From positions 124,001 through 188,000 of the forward strand of contig NZ_LN831279.1 of the NCBI RefSeq assembly GCF_900069005.2: DNA of 64,000 nt, written 5' to 3'. Under the pieces are notes generated by a model. It made no database searches, was not told the DNA's origin, and was given only the letters and a program-made list of their open reading frames with translations. A program made the position numbers and the translations under genes. Origin of the DNA: Paenibacillus sp. GM2 (GTDB lineage Bacteria; Bacillota; Bacilli; Paenibacillales; Paenibacillaceae). Shown here piece after piece: positions 55,208 through 64,000 of the stretch. Positions within the stretch are counted from its first letter, which is position 1. Each line of letters begins with the position of its first letter.

Positions 55208-56765
55208 TGAGCCTGAAATCAGGCAAGGCCTGCAATTGAAGGTGGATTGGAACAAGCTGGGCTTCGTTCTGGTTGGGGAAGCCGCCAACGGAATGGAAGC
55301 GATGAACCGGCTTCAGGAGGAAGAGATCGATATTGTCATTACGGATATGAATATGCCGATGATGGATGGGGTCTCTTTTCTGGAGGCTTATCATAAGGTA
55401 TATCCCTTCTTACGCGTGGTTATCATTACCGGCTATGAGGATTTCAAGTATGCCAGAGCAGCGCTTCGTAACCGGGCCAAAGATTATCTGCTTAAGCCTG
55501 TGACCCGAAGCGAATTGACCGATACGCTGGAGAAAGTGAAGCAAGAGCTTGATGAGGAGCGCGAGAACAAAAACCAGTTTGAAAGGATCAAGTGGCAGAT
55601 CTCGGAGTATTACAAGGAGATGAAGGAGCATTTCATTCTCCATTTGGTCAAAGGAAGCATTGATGAAGAACATCTCGTACATGATCGGGCCAAGCTGCTG
55701 CAATTGGATCATTGGGACGAACGTGAGATTCGTATCATAACGGTTGGCCTTCGTGAACAGACATTGCTGGAGGACAGTGATCGACCGCTCGATAAGCTGT
55801 GTCTGCCCTTCCGTTTGATCTGTCGCGAGTGTGCAACGATGTTTCCGGGCTCGCCAGAGGTGTTCTACGACAGCAATTACCGCCGATTAATCCATATCAT
55901 CGTGTCCGAGCAGGATACGGCATGGCCCGAACTGGTGGATAAGCTAAGCCGAGAAGTACTGTCCAATATTGGAATCCTGCCTTTTGCAGGTGTGGGACAA
56001 GCTATGCGCGGGTTTAAACAGTGGAAGGAGGGGTATGTCGATGCGCTGCTGGCCTGGAACCTATCAAGAAATAATATCTCGGAGAGCTCGTTCCCTATCG
56101 AAGGCGAGCAGGAGCTGCTGCCGGATGAAGAGATTCGAATCATCGAACGACAGTTGCTGCAGGGGGACCTTGCCAGCTTCGAGAATGCGATTCGGACGCC
56201 ACTACAGAAGGCATTTTGCATCTCACAAATCAAATTTGTGAAAATATTTTTTCAGCTCTATCTAATGCTGGAGAAGCTTGCGGGCGAATCACAGATTTCG
56301 TTGGAGGCAGAAGAGCAGCTATGGATTCGCCCTCAATTAGTGCTCGCTTTTAATACGGTGGATAAGGCATATCAATATTTACTGCGGATTGCCGCGAAAA
56401 TTCAGCGAAGGCTTAGCAACGAGGCGGATGCCGATCAATCGTTGGTCGAGGCGGCTCAGCATTTCATTGAGGAGAATTATATGTATGACCTCAGTCTGAA
56501 AATGATCGCCAAAAGGTTCAATTATAATCCCTCTTACTTCTCGGAAATTTTTAAGGCGCGTGTCGGGGTTACGTTCATTCAGTATGTGAATGAGGTACGC
56601 ATGGGTCAAGCGGTCCGGCTATTGGAAGGCACGGAGCTTAGTCTCTGGGATATCGCCGAATTGAGCGGATTCTCCAGCGCCAGCTATTTCAGTTCGAAAT
56701 TCAAGCGGATGTATGGAATTACACCGTCGGATTACCGGCAGACAATCGCTGAAGAGAATACCTGA
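55182..56765 (+). CDS. YesN-type response regulator with AraC DNA-binding domain
   Basis: 527 residues. The receiver domain (1-120) has acidic residues in IVDDEPE, phospho-acceptor Asp55 in VITDMNMPMMDG and Lys near 105 in DYLLKPVT. A central helical linker is followed by two AraC-type helix-turn-helix units at about 425-525 (SLKMIAKRFNYNPSYFSEIF; SLWDIAELSGFSSASYFSSK). GGAGGAGG lies before the ATG. The start overlaps the kinase gene by 26 bp. It probably activates the transporter genes downstream. Confidence 0.94.
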   Translation: MYRVLIVDDEPEIRQGLQLKVDWNKLGFVLVGEAANGMEAMNRLQEEEIDIVITDMNMPMMDGVSFLEAYHKVYPFLRVVIITGYEDFKYARAALRNRAKDYLLKPVTRSELTDTLEKVKQELDEERENKNQFERIKWQISEYYKEMKEHFILHLVKGSIDEEHLVHDRAKLLQLDHWDEREIRIITVGLREQTLLEDSDRPLDKLCLPFRLICRECATMFPGSPEVFYDSNYRRLIHIIVSEQDTAWPELVDKLSREVLSNIGILPFAGVGQAMRGFKQWKEGYVDALLAWNLSRNNISESSFPIEGEQELLPDEEIRIIERQLLQGDLASFENAIRTPLQKAFCISQIKFVKIFFQLYLMLEKLAGESQISLEAEEQLWIRPQLVLAFNTVDKAYQYLLRIAAKIQRRLSNEADADQSLVEAAQHFIEENYMYDLSLKMIAKRFNYNPSYFSEIFKARVGVTFIQYVNEVRMGQAVRLLEGTELSLWDIAELSGFSSASYFSSKFKRMYGITPSDYRQTIAEENT

Positions 56766-56900
56766 AGAAATTGATAGCGAAGTTCCGAAGAAATAGCATT
56801 CATCCAGGCTGATCTCCTGTTTATGATGAAGATAAATCGCATACGAACTCGGAACGGCTGCAACAGCTGAGCATTTCATATGGATGGTTGCCTATTCCGG

Positions 56901-56924
56901 GGAATCGCTGCATGCAGCGATTCC
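56901..56924 (+). promoter_or_regulatory. 24-bp perfect palindrome before the permease genes
   Basis: GGAATCGCTGCA is followed directly by its reverse complement TGCAGCGATTCC, then TTCTTCG. It may be a hairpin in the transcript or an operator for the permease genes. Confidence 0.6.
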
Positions 56925-56971
56925 TTCTTCGTTGACGATTAATCTAAGCTCAGAAGGAGGAAGCATCAGCG

Positions 56972-57886
56972 ATGCGATCTGCGCACAAATCATTAGCAAG
57001 AGAACAAAATCGGGCCGGCTATCTATTCCTGTTGCCCTGGCTCATCGGCTTTTTCTGTCTGACCTTATTGCCGATGCTGGGGTCTTTGTACTTGTCGATG
57101 ACCAAATTCAACTTGCTTAGTCCGCCGAAGTGGATCGGGCTTAATAACTTCGTACAGATTTTCACCTCAGACCATACCTTTGTGAACTCATTGGTTCTAA
57201 CTTTTAAATACGTGCTCTTATCTGTGCCTTTACGGCTTGCCTTTGCCTTACTGGTTGCTATGGCTCTGAATAAGGGGTTACGGGGACTGGGAATCTACCG
57301 GACGGTGTATTATATCCCTTCGCTCCTTGGAGGAAGTGTGGCGATTGCCATCGTTTGGCGCCAGATTTTTGATGGAGACGGATTGGTGAACCATTTCCTG
57401 GGCTGGTTTGGGATTCGGGGTCCTTCCTGGATCGCTCACCCGGATTATATTCTTTATACCATTATTACGCTTGCGATTTGGCAGTTTGGTTCCGCAATGG
57501 TTATTTTCCTGGCCGGGATCAAGCAGATTCCGGCTGATCTGTACGAAGCGTCAGAGGTGGACGGAGCAGGCCAGGTCCGGCAGTTTATCAAGATCACCCT
57601 GCCTATGCTGACGCCAGTCATTTTTTTTAATCTCGTCATGGGGATTATTAACTCCTTTCAAGCCTTTACGCCAGCTTATGTTATCGGGGATGGACGTGGA
57701 GGGCCGCTTGATGCAACGATGTTCTACACCCTGTACCTGTACTTGAAAGGCTTCTCCTTCTTCGATATGGGCTACGCCGCGGCTCTGGCCTGGATAATGC
57801 TGGTCATTATCGGAGTGTTCACAGCGATGATATTTGTGACCTCGAAATACTGGGTGTTCTACGGCGATGGCAATGAAGGGAGATGA
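56972..57886 (+). CDS. Sugar ABC transporter permease (UgpA/MalF type)
   Basis: 304 residues, six membrane segments, the first at about 16-38 (AGYLFLLPWLIGFFCLTLLP). The EAA loop that contacts the ATPase is EASEVDGAGQVRQFIKITLP near 200-219. AAGGAGGAAGC precedes the ATG. Its stop overlaps the start region of the next permease gene. It is one half of a CUT1-type importer; no ATPase gene is in the cluster. Confidence 0.93.
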   Translation: MRSAHKSLAREQNRAGYLFLLPWLIGFFCLTLLPMLGSLYLSMTKFNLLSPPKWIGLNNFVQIFTSDHTFVNSLVLTFKYVLLSVPLRLAFALLVAMALNKGLRGLGIYRTVYYIPSLLGGSVAIAIVWRQIFDGDGLVNHFLGWFGIRGPSWIAHPDYILYTIITLAIWQFGSAMVIFLAGIKQIPADLYEASEVDGAGQVRQFIKITLPMLTPVIFFNLVMGIINSFQAFTPAYVIGDGRGGPLDATMFYTLYLYLKGFSFFDMGYAAALAWIMLVIIGVFTAMIFVTSKYWVFYGDGNEGR

Positions 57887-57891
57887 TGGGG

Positions 57892-58731
57892 ATGAGAGCG
57901 AATTCAACGATTTTGAAAATAGGCAGACATATACCGATTATCCTGCTGGGTATCATCATGCTGTATCCTGTGCTGTGGCTTATTAGCAGTTCGTTCAAGC
58001 CCAATCAGCTCATATTTGCGGACTCAGGCTTATGGCCTGCTCAAATTACGCTGGACAACTACGCGAACGGCTGGAAAGGACTGCAGGGGATTTCATTTGC
58101 CCGATTCTTCGCCAACTCGGCATTTATATCGAGCATGTGTGTGATCGGCAACGTGATGACCTGTTCCTTTGCGGCTTATGCCTTTGGAAGACTGAATTTC
58201 AAGTATAAGAAGCTTTGGTTCGGGTTGATGCTCGTTACGATTATGCTGCCTTATCATGTGACGCTAATTCCGCAATACATTATTTTCGACAAGCTGAGCT
58301 GGGTTAACACGTATTTTCCGTTGATTGTGCCAAAATGGCTGTCGCATGATTCATTCTTCATCTTGCTGATGGTGCAGTTTATCCGCGGGCTGCCGAAGGA
58401 ACTGGACGAGAGTGCTACGATCGACGGCTGCGGATTGAAGCAAATTTACTTCCGGATTGTGCTGCCGCTTCTGCTCCCGGCTTTAATTACAACAGCGATC
58501 TTTACATTTATTTGGTCCTGGGATGACTTCTTCAGCCAAATGATCTACTTGAGCAAAATTGATCTGTTCACCGTACAGCTGGGCATTCGTTCGCTGTTTG
58601 ACCCTTCGGGCCAATCGGACTGGGGCGCACTTCTGGCTATGTCGACGTTGTCGCTTATACCGATCACGATTATCTTTCTGGTCTTCCAGCGCTACTTCCT
58701 CGAAGGGATCGCGACGACAGGGCTCAAGTAG
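57892..58731 (+). CDS. Sugar ABC transporter permease (UgpE/MalG type)
   Basis: 279 residues from the chosen ATG, six membrane segments (first about 11-33, IPIILLGIIMLYPVLWLIS). The EAA loop is DESATIDGCGLKQIYFRIVL near 175-194. Three in-frame ATGs occur at 57883, 57886 and 57892; the last is best spaced from AAGGGAG, but the first would overlap the preceding stop as ATGA. It pairs with the preceding permease. Confidence 0.92.
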   Translation: MRANSTILKIGRHIPIILLGIIMLYPVLWLISSSFKPNQLIFADSGLWPAQITLDNYANGWKGLQGISFARFFANSAFISSMCVIGNVMTCSFAAYAFGRLNFKYKKLWFGLMLVTIMLPYHVTLIPQYIIFDKLSWVNTYFPLIVPKWLSHDSFFILLMVQFIRGLPKELDESATIDGCGLKQIYFRIVLPLLLPALITTAIFTFIWSWDDFFSQMIYLSKIDLFTVQLGIRSLFDPSGQSDWGALLAMSTLSLIPITIIFLVFQRYFLEGIATTGLK

Positions 58732-58867
58732 AGCCTAATAAACCTAAACCCGAAAAAATTTAAAATCAACTGCCGAAATAATCCTATTCTCGCAGCAGTG
58801 GCGATGAAGTAGCATGAGGGTGAGTTTGAAGGCGTTCTTATAAAACCGATATGGGGGAGATCACGGA

Positions 58868-60214
58868 ATGAAGCAACGTATTTTAGCGGTGCTGCTGGCT
58901 CTTTTTATGGTTATCGTGTCAGCGTGCGGAGCAGGAAGTGGTGGCGTAAATAGCAAGACGGACGGTAATACAGCGGGCAATAATACGGCGAAAGGCAATG
59001 ATCCGGGGACGGAAGAGCAGGTTGAGCTCCGGATTATGTGGTGGGGAGATCAGAAACGGGCGGATAAGACTAATGAAGCCCTAAAGGTATTTCAGGAAAA
59101 AAATCCGAATATTAAAGTTATCGGAGAATTTGCCCCTGCATCCGGTTATTTCGATAAGTTGAACACGCAGCTAGCCTCGGGAACTGCGCCGGACGTATTC
59201 TTTCTTGGTGGCAACGTTGTTGATTACGCCAACAAGGGCGTCCTGCTTGACCTTGATCCGTATGTAGGCGGTGTGCTCGACTTGACAGATATGGATCAAA
59301 GCATGGTTGAGTACGGCACATTTGAAGGGAAGCTTCAGCATATCTCGGTTGGAGCTAACGCCCGCGGCATCGTCGTCAACACAGCGATGTTCGAGAAGGC
59401 GGGAATGCCTGTACCGGAAGATGGCTGGAGCTGGGAGGACTATGCTCGGATCAGTCAGGAAATCTCTCAGAAGCTGGGCAAAGGCTTCTATGGAACCTAT
59501 GATTTCACTGTAGATGGCATGGACATCTACCTGAAGCAGAGAGGCAAGCAACTGTATGAGATGGAGAACGCCGCACTGGGATTTGAGATGCCGGATGCAC
59601 TGGAATGGTTCCAATACTGGGCGGATACAGCAAAAACAGGCGGAGTAGTGACACCGGAGCTGCAAGTATCCAACCCGCCGGGAGACACAAGCAAATCGTT
59701 GATTGTTACTGGGAAAGTAGCTATGAATCTGATTCCGTCCAATATGTTCAGCGCTCACCAGAGTTTGACAGAGGACCCGCTTATTATGGTTCAGCTTCCT
59801 CGCGGACCCAAGGGTACCGGAGTTGTATTCGAGTCTAGTCAAGGCATATCGGGCTATAGCAAGTCGAAGCACCCGGAAGCTGTAGCGAAGCTGATGAATT
59901 TCTGGATCAATGATGATGATGCAGCCCATATTCTAGGCAATGATCGCGGAGTTCCGGTGACGTCCAAGAAGCGCACATTACTGGAGGGTACGGCGACTCC
60001 GGAAGAGAAAATCATCTACGATTATACGAGCCGGGTATCCAACGCGACAAAGGCAGAGCCTTTTGCTATCAGTTATAATATGCCGGGCTTTGCTGAATTC
60101 TCCAAGCTGGCTGAGACGACGATGCAGGAGATCGGGTTCGGACGCAAGAGCGTTGAGAAGGCGGTGGATGATTTCTACAACAGCACGGTTAAGATCTTCG
60201 AGAGCAATAAGTAA
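58868..60214 (+). CDS. Extracellular sugar-binding lipoprotein
   Basis: 448 residues. A signal peptide with lipobox IVSAC (Cys about residue 20) anchors it to the membrane. A Gly/Asn-rich linker follows, then a family 1 solute-binding fold (LRIMWWGDQKRADKTNEALK, quoted as RIMWWGDQKRAD; APDVFFLGG near 115). It delivers the substrate to the two permeases. GGGGGAG lies before the ATG. The substrate is unknown; the neighbouring glycosidases suggest an oligosaccharide. Confidence 0.94.
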   Translation: MKQRILAVLLALFMVIVSACGAGSGGVNSKTDGNTAGNNTAKGNDPGTEEQVELRIMWWGDQKRADKTNEALKVFQEKNPNIKVIGEFAPASGYFDKLNTQLASGTAPDVFFLGGNVVDYANKGVLLDLDPYVGGVLDLTDMDQSMVEYGTFEGKLQHISVGANARGIVVNTAMFEKAGMPVPEDGWSWEDYARISQEISQKLGKGFYGTYDFTVDGMDIYLKQRGKQLYEMENAALGFEMPDALEWFQYWADTAKTGGVVTPELQVSNPPGDTSKSLIVTGKVAMNLIPSNMFSAHQSLTEDPLIMVQLPRGPKGTGVVFESSQGISGYSKSKHPEAVAKLMNFWINDDDAAHILGNDRGVPVTSKKRTLLEGTATPEEKIIYDYTSRVSNATKAEPFAISYNMPGFAEFSKLAETTMQEIGFGRKSVEKAVDDFYNSTVKIFESNK

Positions 60215-60283
60215 GTGATTGCAGCGGCTGCCTCAGGCGGCCTGCTGTTGTTATATCTACTTTATGAGAGTGAGGCGATACGG

Positions 60284-61948
60284 GTGAGTCAGTCTCTGAA
60301 GGAACGCCTTCGGAATCTATCTGTTGAGGATAGGATAGGGGAATTGGAGAAGCCGCAGGATAGACAGCTGCTGAAGGAATGGAAGCAGTCGGGCGTACGC
60401 TTTGCAGCAGCGTCTGGCGAACTGGAGAAGGTTTATTATAAGGCGCTGCGAAGGCTGTTCGATTGCATCGCGCCTACAGGCGGATCGGAGCCGATATTGC
60501 AGGAAGGAGGCGTCTATCTCGGCTGCTGGTTGGAGAGCACGGGAACGATCAATGCGGAATTGTTGTCCAGGTTTCTTCCATCGGTCTCTGAGGCGACCTA
60601 TCTATCCTTCGCCAAGCATCAAAGAGAGGATGGACTACTTCCATACAAAATTACCGAACAGGGTCCGGTATTCAAACAAATTCAATTGGTAACCCCGCTG
60701 GCCCGCAGCGTATGGAATCACTATGGCCTGCACGGGCGAGACGAGTCATTCCTGCGCACGATGTATGAAGCTATGTCGCGTTATGATCAGTGGCTTGCCA
60801 CATACCGCGATACACGCGGAACAGGGTGTGTAGAGGCGTTTAGCACTTTTGATACCGGCCATGATCTGTCACCCCGGTTTTGGCATGTTCCGGATACTCC
60901 ACATTTAAATGATCCTGCGGCTTACAATCGGGATTCACCGATTCTGCCATTTCTGGCACCTGACTTGACCGCTAATGTATATTGCCAGCGGATGTATTTG
61001 GCGCTGATGGCAGAGAAGCTGGGGGAGACTTCAGGGGCCATGGATCAGAAGCTTTGGAGAGAGAAGGCTGGGCAAAGCCTGGACAGCTTGTTCAGGTACT
61101 GCTTTGATGAAGCGGATCATTTCTTCTATGATCGGGATGCCAACGATGCCTTTGTTCGGGTACAGTCCGATGTATTGCTTCGTGTCATGGCCTGCGAGGT
61201 AGGGGATCGGGAATTTTTTGATACGATGCTAAGGCGTTATTTGTTAAACACTCGCAAGTTCTTTGCGAGGTTCCCGTTCACCTCGATTGCGCTTGATGAC
61301 CCGAGGTTCAATCCATTCTCCAGCTATAACAGCTGGGCGGGACCGTCAAACTTCCTGAGCATGATTCGTGCCCCTCATGCCTTCGAGCATCATCATCGTT
61401 ACGTGGAGCTGACATGGGCGTTCTATCCTATTCTCTCCGCATTAAACCGGGCAACGCGCTTCCCGCAGACGCTTGATCCATGGACAGGACAGGAGGGCTT
61501 CACAGAAGCTTATTCCCCGTCCATCCTATGCCTGCTGGATTATGTAGAGAGATTATGCGGAATCATGCCGCGGCCGGATGGCGAGCTGTGGTTCACCGGT
61601 CTCGTGCCTTATGATATCGATATGGGGGGAGAGATCGCGGGCGAGACGGCCTACTGCAGAATGGTGAATGGGGATTTATATGAACTATATAATACGAAAT
61701 CAGGCTCTGAAATCTGCCGGAATGGCCGGACTATCATGACTTTCCCACGGGGGGTTCGGGTTGTGACCGATTATGGTGGAGGCCTGCTATCCATCATAGG
61801 CATGAGTGCCCGTCCGGTTCAGGGAGCCATGCAGTACGAAGGACGCAGCATTCCATTCACGGTACAGGGAAATGAAATATTGAACTATAAGCAAGGCCGC
61901 TTCAGCCGTAAGCAGGATATCGGTATCGTGTATCCTGCCTATTCATAA
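60284..61948 (+). CDS. Putative (alpha/alpha)6-barrel glycoside hydrolase
   Basis: 554 residues. Probably cytoplasmic (no signal peptide from this start). Segments such as SFAKHQREDGLLPY, EAFSTFDTGHDLSPRFW, SPILPFLAPDLTANVY and YNSWAGPSNFLSMIRAPHAF resemble the MGH1-like/GH63-type barrel of trehalase-related enzymes. The exact family and substrate are not clear. The open frame begins with a GTG at 60215 right after the preceding stop but without a ribosome binding site; the GTG at 60284 has GTGAGGCG upstream. It probably cleaves the imported sugar. Confidence 0.7.
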   Translation: MSQSLKERLRNLSVEDRIGELEKPQDRQLLKEWKQSGVRFAAASGELEKVYYKALRRLFDCIAPTGGSEPILQEGGVYLGCWLESTGTINAELLSRFLPSVSEATYLSFAKHQREDGLLPYKITEQGPVFKQIQLVTPLARSVWNHYGLHGRDESFLRTMYEAMSRYDQWLATYRDTRGTGCVEAFSTFDTGHDLSPRFWHVPDTPHLNDPAAYNRDSPILPFLAPDLTANVYCQRMYLALMAEKLGETSGAMDQKLWREKAGQSLDSLFRYCFDEADHFFYDRDANDAFVRVQSDVLLRVMACEVGDREFFDTMLRRYLLNTRKFFARFPFTSIALDDPRFNPFSSYNSWAGPSNFLSMIRAPHAFEHHHRYVELTWAFYPILSALNRATRFPQTLDPWTGQEGFTEAYSPSILCLLDYVERLCGIMPRPDGELWFTGLVPYDIDMGGEIAGETAYCRMVNGDLYELYNTKSGSEICRNGRTIMTFPRGVRVVTDYGGGLLSIIGMSARPVQGAMQYEGRSIPFTVQGNEILNYKQGRFSRKQDIGIVYPAYS

Positions 61949-62016
61949 GGCCAGGAAATCCCCGGCTTATAAAGGGTCTGTCCAGAGGAAGGTTTAAACA
62001 AAGGAGAAGGGAGCTC

Positions 62017-62934
62017 ATGACGATGCTGAAAAATAAGGATATCCAGATCAGAGATCCATTCGTTTTCCCGGTGTTGGAAGAAGAGAAATATGTACTATTT
62101 GGCAGTACGGATAAAAATATATGGGGAAAAGGCGCGGGATTCGACGCATATACGAGCCACGATTTGCAGTATTGGGATGGGCCGTACAATGTGTTTTGCC
62201 CTGAGGCGGATTTTTATTCGGATACGAATTTCTGGGCGCCTGAAGTTTACTCCTATGAGGGACAGTATTACATGTTTGCAACGTTTCGACGCAAAGATAA
62301 CCAGTTGCTTGGCACTGCCGTGCTTACAGCCGATCATCTGCTTGGGCCATATAAGCCGCACAGCGATGGGCCGGTAACTCCGCAGAGCTGGTCTTCTCTG
62401 GATGGCAGCCTGTTCTGTGATGAGGAGGGCCAGCCATGGATGATATTCTGTCATGAATGGCAGCAGATCGCTGATGGAGAGGTATGCGCGATGAGGCTAA
62501 GTTCGGATTTGCGACGGTCGACAGGGGAGCCTATCCTCCTGTTTCGGGCATCGGAGGCGCGCTGGACGGCCCCGTTCATCTCTGCCCGATTTCCCGGACA
62601 GCAGAATTATGTGACCGACGGTCCTTATCTGTTCAGGGCATCCTCAAATGAGCTCTATATGTTATGGGCAAGCTTTGTGAGCGACAACACCTACGCGCTT
62701 GGCATTGCTAAATCTCCATCAGGACGGGTTAGCGGACCATGGCTGCAAGAGGAGAAGCCGCTATATCAGAACGATGGCGGACATGCGATGGTATTCCGTA
62801 CCTTTGCAGGCCAGTTGATGCTGGCGATTCATACCCCGAATCAGACGCCGGATGAACGACCGCTGTTCCTGCCTCTTCATGAGCAGAACGGCAAAATCGT
62901 CGTGGCAAGTGAAGGGGAAGAGGCAATAGGTTAA
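62017..62934 (+). CDS. GH43-like five-bladed propeller glycosidase
   Basis: 305 residues, no signal peptide. The IRDPFVFPV segment near residue 12 carries the expected general-base Asp, and SWSSLDGSLFCDEEG near 128 the second Asp of GH43-type enzymes. Where many GH43 members have a catalytic Glu (EGP/EAP), this reads YVTDGPYLF near 207, so the acid may be replaced or lie elsewhere. AAGGAGAAGGGAG precedes the ATG. It ends the importer cluster; the substrate is unknown. Confidence 0.75.
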   Translation: MTMLKNKDIQIRDPFVFPVLEEEKYVLFGSTDKNIWGKGAGFDAYTSHDLQYWDGPYNVFCPEADFYSDTNFWAPEVYSYEGQYYMFATFRRKDNQLLGTAVLTADHLLGPYKPHSDGPVTPQSWSSLDGSLFCDEEGQPWMIFCHEWQQIADGEVCAMRLSSDLRRSTGEPILLFRASEARWTAPFISARFPGQQNYVTDGPYLFRASSNELYMLWASFVSDNTYALGIAKSPSGRVSGPWLQEEKPLYQNDGGHAMVFRTFAGQLMLAIHTPNQTPDERPLFLPLHEQNGKIVVASEGEEAIG

Positions 62935-62952
62935 AGCGTAATTTTGAATAGC

Positions 62953-63005
62953 CGATTAAGGACCTTGATCATTCGCAAATATATGCGGGATAGGGGTCTT
63001 TTTTT
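62953..63005 (+). terminator. Terminator after the GH43-like gene
   Basis: GACCTTGATC pairs imperfectly with GGATAGGGGTC, followed by TTTTTTTT. Confidence 0.6.
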
Positions 63006-63120
63006 CGATATTTGGAATTCCACTAAATCGGGGCATAGAAAGTTAAAATCAAAAGGAAATTTATAGGGGCATATAGTAATATATAAAATGAACCTGAATA
63101 AGCAACAAAAGGAGGATGTA

Positions 63121-64000
63121 ATGGAGGAATTTAAAGACCGATTATTTAAACTCCGAGAACAACAAAACGTTATTGCCGAAGAATATGAGGCGCTTCTCAA
63201 GGAATATAAAGCGAATGATCTGGTACAAGAGAATGAAATACTTAAGCGGGATTATGAAGAGTATAAGCAGCGGGTTGCGGCACTGGAGAGCAGACTGCGG
63301 CAAGTGGAGAAGGAAAATGGCTGGCTCCGTCAGGCTCTGGCCGAGCAGATTCTCGATGAGAAGCTCACCTTCATCAGGGTATCTCAGGAGAAGCTGAATA
63401 CTTATTTCACCACGGCGTCCCATCAGCATATGAATCGGCTGCAAGCGCTTGAATATTCCAGCAAGCAGAGGATTCAGCAATTGTATGACCAGGCGCAGCG
63501 CTTGTTGCAGGCCGATCAGCAAATGATCCAGGCCAAGCTGACCGACCTTCAGGGGGAGGTTCACCAAGGGATTCAGCGTCACCGGCAGTTCATATATGAA
63601 GCGGAGCGTCAAATTCATGAGCAGGCCATCGACGGTTATCAGCAGCTGGAAGCCGAAGGGGTGGACGAACATACGATTCAGCGCCGCGTGAAGCAGAACC
63701 AGCTCGAGATGAAAATTGGCCTAAACTGGATTAACAAGCTGGGCATTCTGCTGCTCATCATAGGAATGGGCGCGGCATTTAAATATACATATAGCTGGTT
63801 TAGCGCTTATACCAAAGGAGCTGTCTTCTTTGTACTCGGCTTGCTGATGCTGGCCGGCGGGGAATGGATGTTCCGGAGAAATAAGCAGGTTTTCGCACTA
63901 GGGTTGTTAGGCGGGGGGATCTCCGTTCTGTATGGCTCTGTCTTCTATAGCTATTTCTTGCTTGATATCATTAATTTAGCGTCAGGGCTCATACTCTGTG
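63121..64000 (+). CDS. DUF2339 membrane protein, N-terminal part
   Basis: 293 codons are visible; the gene runs off the window end without a stop. The first 200 residues form a long charged coiled coil (KDRLFKLREQQNVIAEEYEA, then KRDYEEYKQRVAALES). From about 200 the DUF2339 membrane part starts: INKLGILLLIIGMGAAFKY, then KGAVFFVLGLLMLAGGEWMF (20 residues) and FALGLLGGGISVLYG. Function unknown; members are large multi-pass proteins. AAGGAGGATGT precedes the ATG. Confidence 0.85.
   Translation, partial: MEEFKDRLFKLREQQNVIAEEYEALLKEYKANDLVQENEILKRDYEEYKQRVAALESRLRQVEKENGWLRQALAEQILDEKLTFIRVSQEKLNTYFTTASHQHMNRLQALEYSSKQRIQQLYDQAQRLLQADQQMIQAKLTDLQGEVHQGIQRHRQFIYEAERQIHEQAIDGYQQLEAEGVDEHTIQRRVKQNQLEMKIGLNWINKLGILLLIIGMGAAFKYTYSWFSAYTKGAVFFVLGLLMLAGGEWMFRRNKQVFALGLLGGGISVLYGSVFYSYFLLDIINLASGLILC

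Overview
The window is chromosomal DNA of a spore-forming Firmicute, most likely a Paenibacillus. This rests on the gene order rel-dtd ... hisS-aspS-tcdA ... rarA ... cymR-yrvO-yrrD ... yrrI-alaS-ireB-ruvX-DUF1292-mltG-U32-U32 ... pbpI, which matches the yrv/yrr region of Bacillus. It also rests on T-box leaders, a spore-coat transglutaminase gene (tgl), AGGAGG-type ribosome binding sites, sigma-A, sigma-D and ECF-type promoters, and a YesM/YesN-controlled sugar importer of the kind abundant in Paenibacillus.

Layout. 1-33.3 kb is a conserved housekeeping block read almost entirely on the + strand. It holds the stringent response (rel), D-Tyr-tRNA editing (dtd), three aminoacyl-tRNA synthetases (hisS and alaS with T-boxes, and aspS), tRNA modification (tcdA, mnmA, two U32 proteins), sulfur supply and its regulator (yrvO, cymR), replication and transcription rescue (rarA, helD), ireB-ruvX, cell wall enzymes (mltG, pbpI, a polysaccharide deacetylase) and a chemoreceptor. 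33.3-41.8 kb is accessory: ilvD, a 1.8-kb gene-free repeat region, an acyltransferase, a HAD hydrolase, a sirtuin, tgl and an AraC regulator. 41.8-45.7 kb is the galKET operon, divergent from the AraC gene. 46-48.3 kb is the yuaF-floT membrane-microdomain pair behind an ECF-type promoter. 48.4-51.8 kb is glcT and ptsHI, with ptsG absent from between them. 52-53.2 kb is the bdbDC disulfide pair. 53.3-62.9 kb is a two-component/ABC importer/glycosidase cluster without its own ATPase. The window ends inside a DUF2339 membrane-protein gene.

The least ordinary content is non-coding. (1) A modular MITE-like family has terminal inverted repeats GTTCAAAAAG...CTTTTTGAAC. Six larger copies and one bare end-pair lie between genes, one of them between the hisS promoter and its T-box. 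(2) A nested palindromic family is built from four arms of TCTAACGAAAC...CG(C/T)TATT, two direct then two inverted. It occurs singly at 12.4 and 45.8 kb and as four tandem ~244-bp units at 35.9-36.9 kb. (3) A ~400-bp purine-rich degenerate repeat (words such as CAGAGTGAAC) abuts that array. (4) Smaller signals include a perfect CRP/FNR-type box beside a cre-like site, an inverted repeat bracketing the glcT promoter, an unexplained long hairpin between glcT and ptsH, a 24-bp perfect palindrome ahead of the sugar permeases, and an apparently decayed type I toxin locus upstream of rarA. I saw no rRNA, tRNA, CRISPR array, prophage or intact insertion sequence. Starts were moved from the longest open frame wherever a Shine-Dalgarno sequence pointed to an internal start.
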